Source: Deltaproteobacteria bacterium (GTDB lineage Bacteria; Desulfobacterota; Binatia; HRBIN30; JACQVA1). Taken from it: DNA of 64,000 nt. The translations under genes and the position numbers were made by a program. The notes beneath the pieces were generated by a model. The model searched no databases. It was not told where the DNA came from and saw only the letters and a program-made list of their open reading frames with translations. Position 1 is the stretch's first letter; every line of letters starts with the position of its first letter. Shown one piece after another: positions 42,997 to 50,415 of the stretch. The stretch lies in the NCBI GenBank assembly GCA_016210005.1, contig JACQVA010000006.1:1-64000 (forward strand). Direction: 5' to 3'.

Positions 42997-44031
42997 CTAC
43001 CTCCGCGAAAGCCCGTTCTCGATCCAGTCACTGATAGTGGGAAAGACCTCTTCCGGGGCGCGCCGGCCGAAGATCAGATCGACGTGGCCGTAATCCGCGC
43101 TGTCCTGCTGCCGGCGGGCAAACTCGCGGTACAGCTTCTCCGCCGATCCCAGGCGATCGAAGGCGAGCCCGACGGTTTCGGGCGGCGCCAGCTGATCCGC
43201 GGCACCGGCGATGATCAGTGCCGCGGTGGTGATGCGCGAGAGGTTGGCGCGGTAGTCGGTGGCGCCGTCGTTGGAGCGGAATTGCCCGGTCAGCGACCAG
43301 CGGGTGAACTGCTGCACCTTGGCGCGCGCCACGTTGCACATGAACAGCGGCAAGGCGCGGCCGAAGGCGGCCTGATCGAGATTGCGGCGATTCATGCCGA
43401 CCTCGGGAAAGCGACCGGAGTGAGCCATCACCGACCACAGCGCCACCAGCACCGAGCGCTGCGGCAGCCGTTGCGGCAAGGGCAGCGCCAGCAGCAGCGA
43501 GCCCAGGCCGCGGGCCAGCGGCGAGGCGACGGCTGGAAAGCCGACCGGCGAGGCGATCGTCACCAGGCCGCTCAGTGACTTGCCCAGCTCGGGATCCTGA
43601 CCGAGCGCGGCGTAGACGACCATGCCGCCCATGCTGTGTCCGATCCAGACCGGCCGGCGCTCTTCGCAACGGCCGCGCACGTAAGCGATCGCCGCCGGCA
43701 CGTCGAAGCGCACTAGGTCGTCGAAGTTCCAGCCGCGGCTACCGCCGCCGAACACCGCCTCGCTGTAACCGCGCCCGCGCAGTTCGAGCACCCAGGTGTC
43801 GAAGCCGCGCCGGGCGCAGAAGCGCGCCAGCGAGTAACGCTCGTCGAAATCAACGAAATGGCGGTTGCAGGCGTAGCCCGGACAGATGATCAGCGGCGGC
43901 AGATCACGGCGCTGGCCGCGATAGCGGTGCAGGGCGATGTCCCAGGCATCAGCCGTGCGGGCGAACTCCACCCGAGCGCGGCCGGTGGGCGCGGACTCAG
44001 GTACGGGCGCTTGGCGCTGCGGGGCCGCCAT
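42997..44031 (-). CDS. Alpha/beta hydrolase
   Basis: About 344 aa. The fold is shown by PPLIICPGYACNRHFVDFD (oxyanion turn), the nucleophile elbow WIGHSMGGMV, the acid Asp in IIAGAADQLAPPE and the His in DYGHVDLIFG. The opening phrase and the RYSLARFCARRGFDTWVLELRGRG segment resemble lipase or PhaC-like depolymerase relatives acting on hydrophobic esters. The start is ATG 44031, preceded in frame by a GTG. It sits 19 bases after the radical SAM gene and three before the LLM gene, which suggests processing of one hydrophobic compound. Confidence 0.85.
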   Translation of the reverse strand: MAAPQRQAPVPESAPTGRARVEFARTADAWDIALHRYRGQRRDLPPLIICPGYACNRHFVDFDERYSLARFCARRGFDTWVLELRGRGYSEAVFGGGSRGWNFDDLVRFDVPAAIAYVRGRCEERRPVWIGHSMGGMVVYAALGQDPELGKSLSGLVTIASPVGFPAVASPLARGLGSLLLALPLPQRLPQRSVLVALWSVMAHSGRFPEVGMNRRNLDQAAFGRALPLFMCNVARAKVQQFTRWSLTGQFRSNDGATDYRANLSRITTAALIIAGAADQLAPPETVGLAFDRLGSAEKLYREFARRQQDSADYGHVDLIFGRRAPEEVFPTISDWIENGLSRR

Positions 44032-44050
44032 CACGGTGGTTACGCCGGGT

Positions 44051-45727
44051 TCACGCCGCCGCCTGCTTGATCACTTCGGGTGAGGTGCCGGGGCGGTAGT
44101 AGGTCCAGCGCGTCGGCGGATCGACGCACTCCGGCGGCGGCGGCGGGTTGTCGGCGTAGCGGCGAATCTGATCGGCGAGCAAGCCGCCGAGCGCCACCAT
44201 CTGCTCGTCGGGCTCGCCGAAGGCTTCCAGCCAGCGCGCGCGGGTGGCCAGCGCCTTCTCCTGCACCACCTTCGAGGGCGCGTTGGCAACGCAGGCTTGG
44301 ATCATCGGATAGTGCCCCTTGACCGTCTCGCCCATGGTTTGCGCGCGAGCGCGCAGCACCGGGTCGCGATGGTGGCGCAGCCGCAGGTAACCGCGCAGGG
44401 TGGTGTCGGTGCCCTTCAAAGCCGACGGGCCGGTCTCGTTGTAAAGCCGGCGGTTGGCGTGCTCGATCACCGCCTGCAGCTCTGCCCACGTAAAGTGCCG
44501 CGGTGCCACCGGCGGATAGGCCTGGAAGCCGCCGCTGGTGGTCCAACCGAACTGCGGGTTGAGCCGCTGTTCTTGCTTCATGCGCTCGTACAGCTTGGTG
44601 CCGGCGCACGGCACCAGCGGGGTCACCTGCGAGATCGTCGGATCGAGGCGCAGGAAGGCCTCGACGTCGCTCTGGACGTTCTCGGGCGTGTGAAAATCGA
44701 AGCCGAGGATGATCGAGCCGGCGGTGTGAATGCCGACTTCGTGCAGCTCGCGGAAGAGCGCCTCGACCTCGCGCCCCTTGCGCTTGCCCATGTGCACGCT
44801 CGGCTTGAGCACGTCGTCGAGGGTGGATTCGACGCCGATCCACACCGTGCCGAGGCCGTTGGCGAGCAGCTCCTCGGGGTCGAAGCGGGTGAGCGTACGC
44901 ACGGTGCCGAAGGTGAAGTAGCCGATGCGGCCGCGAGTGACGGGATCGTCGCATAGTCGCTGGCCCAGGCTCTTGGAGTACTGCGCGTCCCAATAGAGAT
45001 CTTCGTCGAAGAGCTCGAACTGCGCCCGCGGCGTGCCGTCGGCGACGAGGTGGTGGCGCATGAACGAGTAAGCCTCGTCGGGCTCGGCGACTTGGAGCTT
45101 GCGCTGCTTGAAGAAGGCCGAGGTGTTGCAGAAATCGCAGCCGGCGGGGCAGCCGAGCGCGGCCAGAATCGGGCGCCCGCCGATGGCCTGCAACGACGGG
45201 CCGATCGCGTTCAGGTACGAGCCCGAGCGCGGCATGGTGTACTGGGTAATCGCGCGCGAAAGCGGTTGATCGCCGATCAGCCGGCGCATGAAGCGCACGC
45301 CTTCTTCGCGGCACATGTAGTCGGTGTTGGTGCGGATGAACGCGGCGATGTCCTCGTCGGGCGGCAACGGATCCATGATCTGAGCGATGGCGTAGCCGCC
45401 GATGACGATCTTGGTGTCCGGCGCCAGCGCGCGGGCGCGCTCGATCATTTCGGCGGTCTTGCGCAGCGTGTTCCAGTTCACCTGCAAACCGAGGTAGTCG
45501 TAACCCTTGCGCAGCTCCTGCTCGAACTCCGCCATGCTCGGGTGTTCGAGCACGCAGCTGTCCGCGTTGAGATTCTCCGCGATCATGTAGAAGGCCCAGT
45601 AGTGGCTGTGCATGGTCATGGCGAACGGGCCTTGGGTGGGTGAAAGCTGCCCGGTGAAGGGATCGAGGGGATCGGCGCCGCCAACGAGCTGGAAAGGGCG
45701 ATAAGGGCTGGCAAACAAGATACGCAC
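44051..45727 (-). CDS. B12-binding-domain radical SAM protein
   Basis: 558 aa. The N-terminal 150 residues fit a cobalamin-binding Rossmann domain (DYLGLQVNWNTLRKTAEMIE, KIVIGGYA). The radical SAM cluster motif is canonical, Cys193-x3-Cys197-x2-Cys200 (CPAGCDFC), and the barrel has WIGVESTLDDVLKP and GSIILGFDF. A C-terminal 130-residue helical part follows. Such enzymes often methylate unreactive carbons or rearrange lipids and natural products. The start is GTG 45727 with AAGGAGG seven bases before. First gene of a three-gene run with hydrolase and LLM oxidoreductase. Product unknown. Confidence 0.9.
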   Translation of the reverse strand: MRILFASPYRPFQLVGGADPLDPFTGQLSPTQGPFAMTMHSHYWAFYMIAENLNADSCVLEHPSMAEFEQELRKGYDYLGLQVNWNTLRKTAEMIERARALAPDTKIVIGGYAIAQIMDPLPPDEDIAAFIRTNTDYMCREEGVRFMRRLIGDQPLSRAITQYTMPRSGSYLNAIGPSLQAIGGRPILAALGCPAGCDFCNTSAFFKQRKLQVAEPDEAYSFMRHHLVADGTPRAQFELFDEDLYWDAQYSKSLGQRLCDDPVTRGRIGYFTFGTVRTLTRFDPEELLANGLGTVWIGVESTLDDVLKPSVHMGKRKGREVEALFRELHEVGIHTAGSIILGFDFHTPENVQSDVEAFLRLDPTISQVTPLVPCAGTKLYERMKQEQRLNPQFGWTTSGGFQAYPPVAPRHFTWAELQAVIEHANRRLYNETGPSALKGTDTTLRGYLRLRHHRDPVLRARAQTMGETVKGHYPMIQACVANAPSKVVQEKALATRARWLEAFGEPDEQMVALGGLLADQIRRYADNPPPPPECVDPPTRWTYYRPGTSPEVIKQAAA

Positions 45728-45829
45728 GCGGGCCTCCTTCTACTCGACGAGCTTATACCACGTATTAGGCAAGGCCGGCCGCCGCCCGATGATGATGCGC
45801 GTCAGGCATCTCGATGACCGAAGAGGGCA

Positions 45830-45847
45830 ATACTGAACCTCGATTCA
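45830..45847. promoter_or_regulatory. Palindromic operator-like site ACTGAA-N6-TTCAGT
   Basis: Perfect 6-base arms with a 6-base spacer, about 100 bases upstream of the B12 radical SAM gene and downstream of the SDR gene. The form fits TetR-type operators. No regulator gene is near, and no convincing -35/-10 pair was found next to it. Confidence 0.4.
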
Positions 45848-45913
45848 GTTCCGCCCAGGCCACCGCGGCGCACGCCTTGTGCTGGTGTCTGTAGCGCGGT
45901 GCGCATTCTGCGT

Positions 45914-46693
45914 TTACGCCAAGAGGTAACCGCCGTCGACCAGCAGGGTGGTGCCGGTGATGTAGCCGGCAGCTTTGCTGGCGAGAAAAAGAACCGCGGC
46001 GCTGACTTCGGCCGGCGTGGTGACGCGCTTGAGCGGGATACGGGCTTCCATCATCTTCTGCAGCCCGGCGGCAAAGGCCGCGGCCGTACCTTCGGTGAGC
46101 ACGGCCCCGGGGCAGACGGCGTTGACCGTGATGCCGTCGCGCGCCAGCTCCAGCGCGGCGCTCTGGGTGAACAGGTTGAGGCCGCCTTTCGAGGTGCTGT
46201 AAGCCGAGACTCCGACGAGTGAGGGACGGAAGGACTCGATCGACGACATGTTCACCACTCGTCCGCCGCGGTTACCGGCGCGCATGGCCGCCGCCGCCGT
46301 GCGCGTGCACAGGAAGACCCCGCGCAGGTTGACCGCCATCACCTGGTCCCACTCCTCGACCGTCAACTTGGCCAGTGGGCGCGCCGGGTAGATGCCGGCG
46401 TTGTTGATCAGGATGTCGAGCCGGCCGAACTCGGCAACTGTGCGCTCCACCATCTGGCCGACCGCCGCTTCATCGCTGACGTCGGCAGTAAGTGCCAGCG
46501 CACGGCCGCCGAGCCGGCGCAGTTCGGCCGCCACCTGCTCTGCGCCCTGCGGGTCGCGATCCGCCACCGTCACCTCGGCCCCGGCCTGAGCCAAGCGTAC
46601 GGCGATGCCGCGGCCGATGCCGGCGCCGGCGCCGGTGACGACGGCGACTTGGCCGGTCAAGCTGAAGAGCTCTTCGATTTCCGGGTGCAACAT
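45914..46693 (-). CDS. SDR family oxidoreductase
   Basis: 259 aa classical SDR: TGAGAGIGRG cofactor loop, DRDPQG, NNAGIYP, catalytic Ser in NMSSIESF, Tyr/Lys in YSTSK, and the C-terminal YITGTTLLVDGG. Asp in VADRDP suggests NAD(H) rather than NADP(H). It follows the transketolase gene by 16 bases and ends a minus-strand sugar-type cluster (SDR, unknown protein and aldolase/SDR upstream). Likely oxidises a sugar or polyol; the exact substrate is not visible. Confidence 0.88.
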   Translation of the reverse strand: MLHPEIEELFSLTGQVAVVTGAGAGIGRGIAVRLAQAGAEVTVADRDPQGAEQVAAELRRLGGRALALTADVSDEAAVGQMVERTVAEFGRLDILINNAGIYPARPLAKLTVEEWDQVMAVNLRGVFLCTRTAAAAMRAGNRGGRVVNMSSIESFRPSLVGVSAYSTSKGGLNLFTQSAALELARDGITVNAVCPGAVLTEGTAAAFAAGLQKMMEARIPLKRVTTPAEVSAAVLFLASKAAGYITGTTLLVDGGYLLA

Positions 46694-46709
46694 CGTTATC
46701 GCCTCTTGC

Positions 46710-48557
46710 CTAGCCGATCATCTGGCGTACCGCGGCAGCGATGGCACTGGCGCCGATGCCGTGCGCGGCGATCAATTCCTCGGGTTTGCCCGAGCGCGGT
46801 ACCGCGCGCACGGCCAGCTTGCGAACCTTGACGTCGGCCTCGGCCACGGCGTTGAGCACCGCGTCGCCCAGGCCGCCGTCGTAGTAGTGGTCCTCAACCG
46901 TCAGCACCCGCCCGTTGGTGGCGGCGGCGGCGGCAAGGATGCCGGCGGTGTCGAGCGGCCGGACCGAGTAGGCATCGATAACTCGAATGGCGATGCCGGC
47001 CTGTTGCAGTTGCTCGTGGGCTTTGAGCGCTTCGAACAGCGTGACGCCCGCGGTGATCACGGTGACAACGTCATGCGGGCTCGAGCGCAGCACCTTCGAG
47101 CCGCCGATCGGGAAATCCTCGCCGGCGCCGTACAGCACCGGGGTTTTCGGCCGGCTCAGCCGCAGGTACGCCATTCCGCGCCGGCGCGCCACCGCCTCCA
47201 CCAGGCGTTCGGTACACACCGCATCGCTTGGGTAGAGCACGACTGCGCCGGGGATGGCGCGCATCATCGCCAAGTCTTCGAGGCCCATTTGCGACGGCCC
47301 GTCCTCGCCGATGGAGACGCCGCAGTGCGAGCCCGCTACCTTGATGTTGGCTTGCGAGATCGCGGCCATGCGCAAGTGGTCGAAGCCGCGGGTCAGGAAG
47401 CAGGCGAAGCTGGAGAGGAACGGGATCTTGCCGGCGGCGGCCAGACCCACCGCGGCGCCGATCATGTTCTGCTCGGCGATGAAGTTCTCGAAGAAGCGCT
47501 CGGGATAGGCGGCGAGGAAGCGCTCGGAGAAAGTCGAGTTCTTGGTGTCGGCATCGAGCACGACCACGTGGGCGGCCGCGGCCCCGAGCTTTGCCAGCGC
47601 AGTGCCATAGGCCTCGCGTGTGGCCACCATGTCACCGACTGTGTAGGCCGGCGGCGCAACCGTGCCGATGGCCGGAGCCGAACCAGGCTGGGCGGGGGCC
47701 GGACGCTTGATTGCCGGGGCCCCGAGCGAGCCGTTCAAGTTGGCGCAAACTTCCTTCAGCGCACGCTCGAGTTCCTCGCCCTGCTTGAGCGGCTTGCCGT
47801 GCCAGCCGTCCTTGTCCTCGATGAACGAGACCCCCTTGCCCTTCTTGGTGCGCGCAACGATCGCCACGGGCTGCGCGGTGACTTGCTGCGCTTGGGCCAA
47901 GGCGGAGAGGATCGCACTCATGTCATGGCCATCGATCGTCAGCGCTTTCCAGCCGAAGGCCTCGAAGCGCGCCCGGTAGGGTTCGAGATCAAAGCCGTAC
48001 ATGGTGCGCTGGCTCTGGCCGAGGCCGTTGACATCGACGATCGCCACCAGGTTATCGAGCCGGTAGTGCGCCGCCAGCGCCGCCGCCTCCCAGACCGCGC
48101 CCTCGGCCGTCTCGCCGTCGCCGAGCATCACGTAAACCCGGGCCGGGCTGTGGTCGAGACGCAAGGCCAGGGCAGTGCCGACGCCCACCGACAGCCCTTG
48201 GCCGAGCGAGCCGGTGGCGGCAACGGTGCCGGGAAAGCGCGGCGTGGGGTGGCCCTCGAGCTCGCTGTCGATGCGGCGCAACGTCAGCAGGCGCTCGGGC
48301 GCGAAGGCGCCAGCCTCGGCCCAGGCCGCGTACAGCAGCGGGGCGGCGTGCCCTTTGGACAAAACGAAGCGATCGTTGTCGGCATGCCCCGGATCTTCGG
48401 GGTGATAGCGCATGGTGTGAAAGAACAGCGCCGCCACCAGGTCGGCGGCGGACAAGCAGGTGGTCGGGTGGCCGGAGCCGGCTTGGGCGGTGGCGCGCAA
48501 GCTGTGGGCGCGCAGCAGCGCGGCGCGGGTTTGCAGTTCCTCGATGAGAGCAGCCAT
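46710..48557 (-). CDS. Transketolase
   Basis: 615 aa single-chain transketolase of the shorter type. The N-terminal TPP domain has GSGHPTTCLSAADLV, SKGHAAPLLYA and the TPP/Mg motif GDGETAEGAVWEA; the pyrimidine domain has FIAEQNMIGAAVGLAAAGKIPF with the catalytic Glu, and the C-terminal domain ends in GHGIGASAIAAAVRQ-like sequence (read AAHGIGAS). It moves two-carbon units between sugar phosphates in the cytoplasm. Lying among SDRs, a bifunctional aldolase/SDR and an LsrF-like thiolase, it may serve a dedicated sugar catabolic route rather than the core pentose phosphate pathway. Confidence 0.93.
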   Translation of the reverse strand: MAALIEELQTRAALLRAHSLRATAQAGSGHPTTCLSAADLVAALFFHTMRYHPEDPGHADNDRFVLSKGHAAPLLYAAWAEAGAFAPERLLTLRRIDSELEGHPTPRFPGTVAATGSLGQGLSVGVGTALALRLDHSPARVYVMLGDGETAEGAVWEAAALAAHYRLDNLVAIVDVNGLGQSQRTMYGFDLEPYRARFEAFGWKALTIDGHDMSAILSALAQAQQVTAQPVAIVARTKKGKGVSFIEDKDGWHGKPLKQGEELERALKEVCANLNGSLGAPAIKRPAPAQPGSAPAIGTVAPPAYTVGDMVATREAYGTALAKLGAAAAHVVVLDADTKNSTFSERFLAAYPERFFENFIAEQNMIGAAVGLAAAGKIPFLSSFACFLTRGFDHLRMAAISQANIKVAGSHCGVSIGEDGPSQMGLEDLAMMRAIPGAVVLYPSDAVCTERLVEAVARRRGMAYLRLSRPKTPVLYGAGEDFPIGGSKVLRSSPHDVVTVITAGVTLFEALKAHEQLQQAGIAIRVIDAYSVRPLDTAGILAAAAATNGRVLTVEDHYYDGGLGDAVLNAVAEADVKVRKLAVRAVPRSGKPEELIAAHGIGASAIAAAVRQMIG

Positions 48558-48580
48558 GGGTTTCTATTCTCCACTCGGGC

Positions 48581-49381
48581 CTAGAATTGGTTGACCGTGG
48601 ACAGGGTGGCGTTGAGGGCGGCGTTGGCACTGAAGCCGCCGTCGATCGGGAACACACCACCGGTGACAAAGGCGGCCTCGTCGGAGGCCAAGAAGAGCGC
48701 GGCGCGGGCGATGTCCTCGGGCTGACCCAGCCGCGTCAGGTGGGCGCGCTGGATGCCATCGAACACCTCCTTGGGGATTATGTCCGACCACATGATCTCG
48801 GTGATGCCGGTGCGCACCACGCCGGGGCAGATGACGTTGACGCGGATCTTCTGTGGCGCGTATTCCACCGCCAGTGCCCGGGTGAGCGCGATGATGGCGC
48901 CCTTGCTGGCGGTGTAAGCGTCCTGGCCGATGTGGCCGAGTAGGGCGGCGACCGAGGCGGTGTTGACGATCGCGCCGCCGCCACCCTCCTCGATGGCTGG
49001 AATGGCGGCTTTGCAGCATTGGAAGACGCTCTTGAGGTTCACCCGCAGGATGTCATCCCAGTCGGCTTCTTCGATGTTGGTGATCATGCCGTCGCGGCCG
49101 AGCGGAGCGATGCCGGCGTTGTTGTAGAGGATATCGAGACGGCCGTAGGTCTTGAGCGCGGTTGCGACCGCGTGGGCGGCGAACCCGGCGTCGCTGGCGT
49201 CGCCGCCAACGAAGGTGGCCCGGCCGCCGGCCGCGGTGGCTTCGCGCGCGGCGGCTTCGCCTTCGGGGTTGATGTCGGCCCCGACCACGCGGGCGCCTTC
49301 ACTCGCAAAGAGTTGGACTGCTGCGCGTCCGATGCCGGAGGCGACACCGGTAATGATCGCGACTTTTCCTGCTAGTCTCAT
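48581..49381 (-). CDS. SDR family oxidoreductase
   Basis: 266 aa: TGVASGIGRAA loop, ADINPEG (Asp favours NAD), NNAGIAPL, Ser in NTASVAALLG, Tyr/Lys in YTASK, and a C-terminal FVTGGVFPIDGGFSAN. ATG 49381 has GAGGC upstream; the frame to 49435 is an unneeded extension. It lies between the unknown protein gene (10 bases) and transketolase (23 bases). Probably a polyol or sugar dehydrogenase by context. Confidence 0.88.
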   Translation of the reverse strand: MRLAGKVAIITGVASGIGRAAVQLFASEGARVVGADINPEGEAAAREATAAGGRATFVGGDASDAGFAAHAVATALKTYGRLDILYNNAGIAPLGRDGMITNIEEADWDDILRVNLKSVFQCCKAAIPAIEEGGGGAIVNTASVAALLGHIGQDAYTASKGAIIALTRALAVEYAPQKIRVNVICPGVVRTGITEIMWSDIIPKEVFDGIQRAHLTRLGQPEDIARAALFLASDEAAFVTGGVFPIDGGFSANAALNATLSTVNQF

Positions 49382-49391
49382 GATTGCCTCA

Positions 49392-50342
49392 TTATCCCCG
49401 CCCCTGTTGCTTGGCGAAATACTCGATCCAGGCAAAGCGCCGGCGTGCCGGTGGGCCGTCAGCTTGCACCATCGCGCCGTTGGCCCACTGCATCAGGCCC
49501 TTGATCTGGGCGACGCGTGCGCTGGTGGTGAACTGGTAACGTGCGCTGCCGAGTGTAATCTCCGCTGCCGTCGGGAACCCGTCGGCGCTGCGCTGCATAG
49601 CGATCTCGGCCCCGCCCATATGCTGCGGCGCGCCGTTGCGAACCAGAAAGCCGACGGAGAAATCCCCCGTGCCGTCGACCGCCACGCCGTATTCGCGGCT
49701 GCCGTCCTCGAATTCATTGACGAAAACCACCCAGTACTCTTCGAGCAGTGAGTAGATCTTGCTCTGCGTCCAGCCGATCCCGGGCGGCCCCCAGGCAATG
49801 TCCATGCCGCCGAAGCCGCGCACCGGTTTGCCTTGGACGCTACCAGTGACTTCGCAGAACTCGGAGGCGTACAAGCCGTCTTCCAGTTCGCCGGGGCAGA
49901 AATACTCCATCGCCGGACCGAGCGCGTTGAAGTGGAGGTCGACTTCGCCGTTGGCCTCGAGGTGGTGATAGCGCTGCGGCTGGATGGCGACGGAAAAGCC
50001 CAGCGTGCCCTTGGCCGGATAGGAGCTGACCAGGACGCGGCCGTGCTCGCGATCGACGGTGTGTTGCAGGATGCCGAGGTAGAGGTTGTGGTACAGGCGC
50101 GGCGAGTCGGTGCCGGTGCCTTGTTCCAGACGTGAGATCACAGCCAGTGTTGAGGCTTCGACCTTGAACTCGCGGGTGACGGCGTACTGCTGGCCGCTGT
50201 CGTCGCTGACGCACGACCACACCCAGCTGCCCTGATGGGTCAGGCCGTGCGGGCGATGGGTGCGAAAATAGGTCTCGGCGCCGGGGGTAAAGGCGCGCAC
50301 CAGCGTGCGTGTGCCCCAGCGCGGGTCAAGTGTAGCGGTCAT
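49392..50342 (-). CDS. Conserved-looking protein of unknown function, possibly lipocalin-like
   Basis: About 316 aa from ATG 50342 (GGGAGGCC site); the frame to 50447 is an extension. The sequence is beta-rich with many aromatic strands (GSWVWSCVSDDSG, YHNLYLGILQHTV, LGFSVAIQPQRYHHLEANGEV) and GFGGMDIAWGPPGIGW followed by YSLLEEYWVVFVNEFEDGS. A Gly-x-Trp-rich centre before a paired beta-sheet recalls AttH/CrtC-type lipocalin-like hydratases, but I cannot confirm that. No signal peptide. It sits between an SDR and the bifunctional aldolase gene on the same strand. Confidence 0.6.
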   Translation of the reverse strand: MTATLDPRWGTRTLVRAFTPGAETYFRTHRPHGLTHQGSWVWSCVSDDSGQQYAVTREFKVEASTLAVISRLEQGTGTDSPRLYHNLYLGILQHTVDREHGRVLVSSYPAKGTLGFSVAIQPQRYHHLEANGEVDLHFNALGPAMEYFCPGELEDGLYASEFCEVTGSVQGKPVRGFGGMDIAWGPPGIGWTQSKIYSLLEEYWVVFVNEFEDGSREYGVAVDGTGDFSVGFLVRNGAPQHMGGAEIAMQRSADGFPTAAEITLGSARYQFTTSARVAQIKGLMQWANGAMVQADGPPARRRFAWIEYFAKQQGRG

Positions 50343-50415
50343 TGCTCGGCCTCCCTTGAGCTTGGCGCGCTCGCCCCCGGCCGGTCCTGGACCAGCCGCT
50401 GCCGTTTCTGCGCCG

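Noticed and set aside
46605..48584. 659-codon plus-strand frame opposite transketolase
   Set aside because: Shadow of transketolase, whose TPP motifs are intact.
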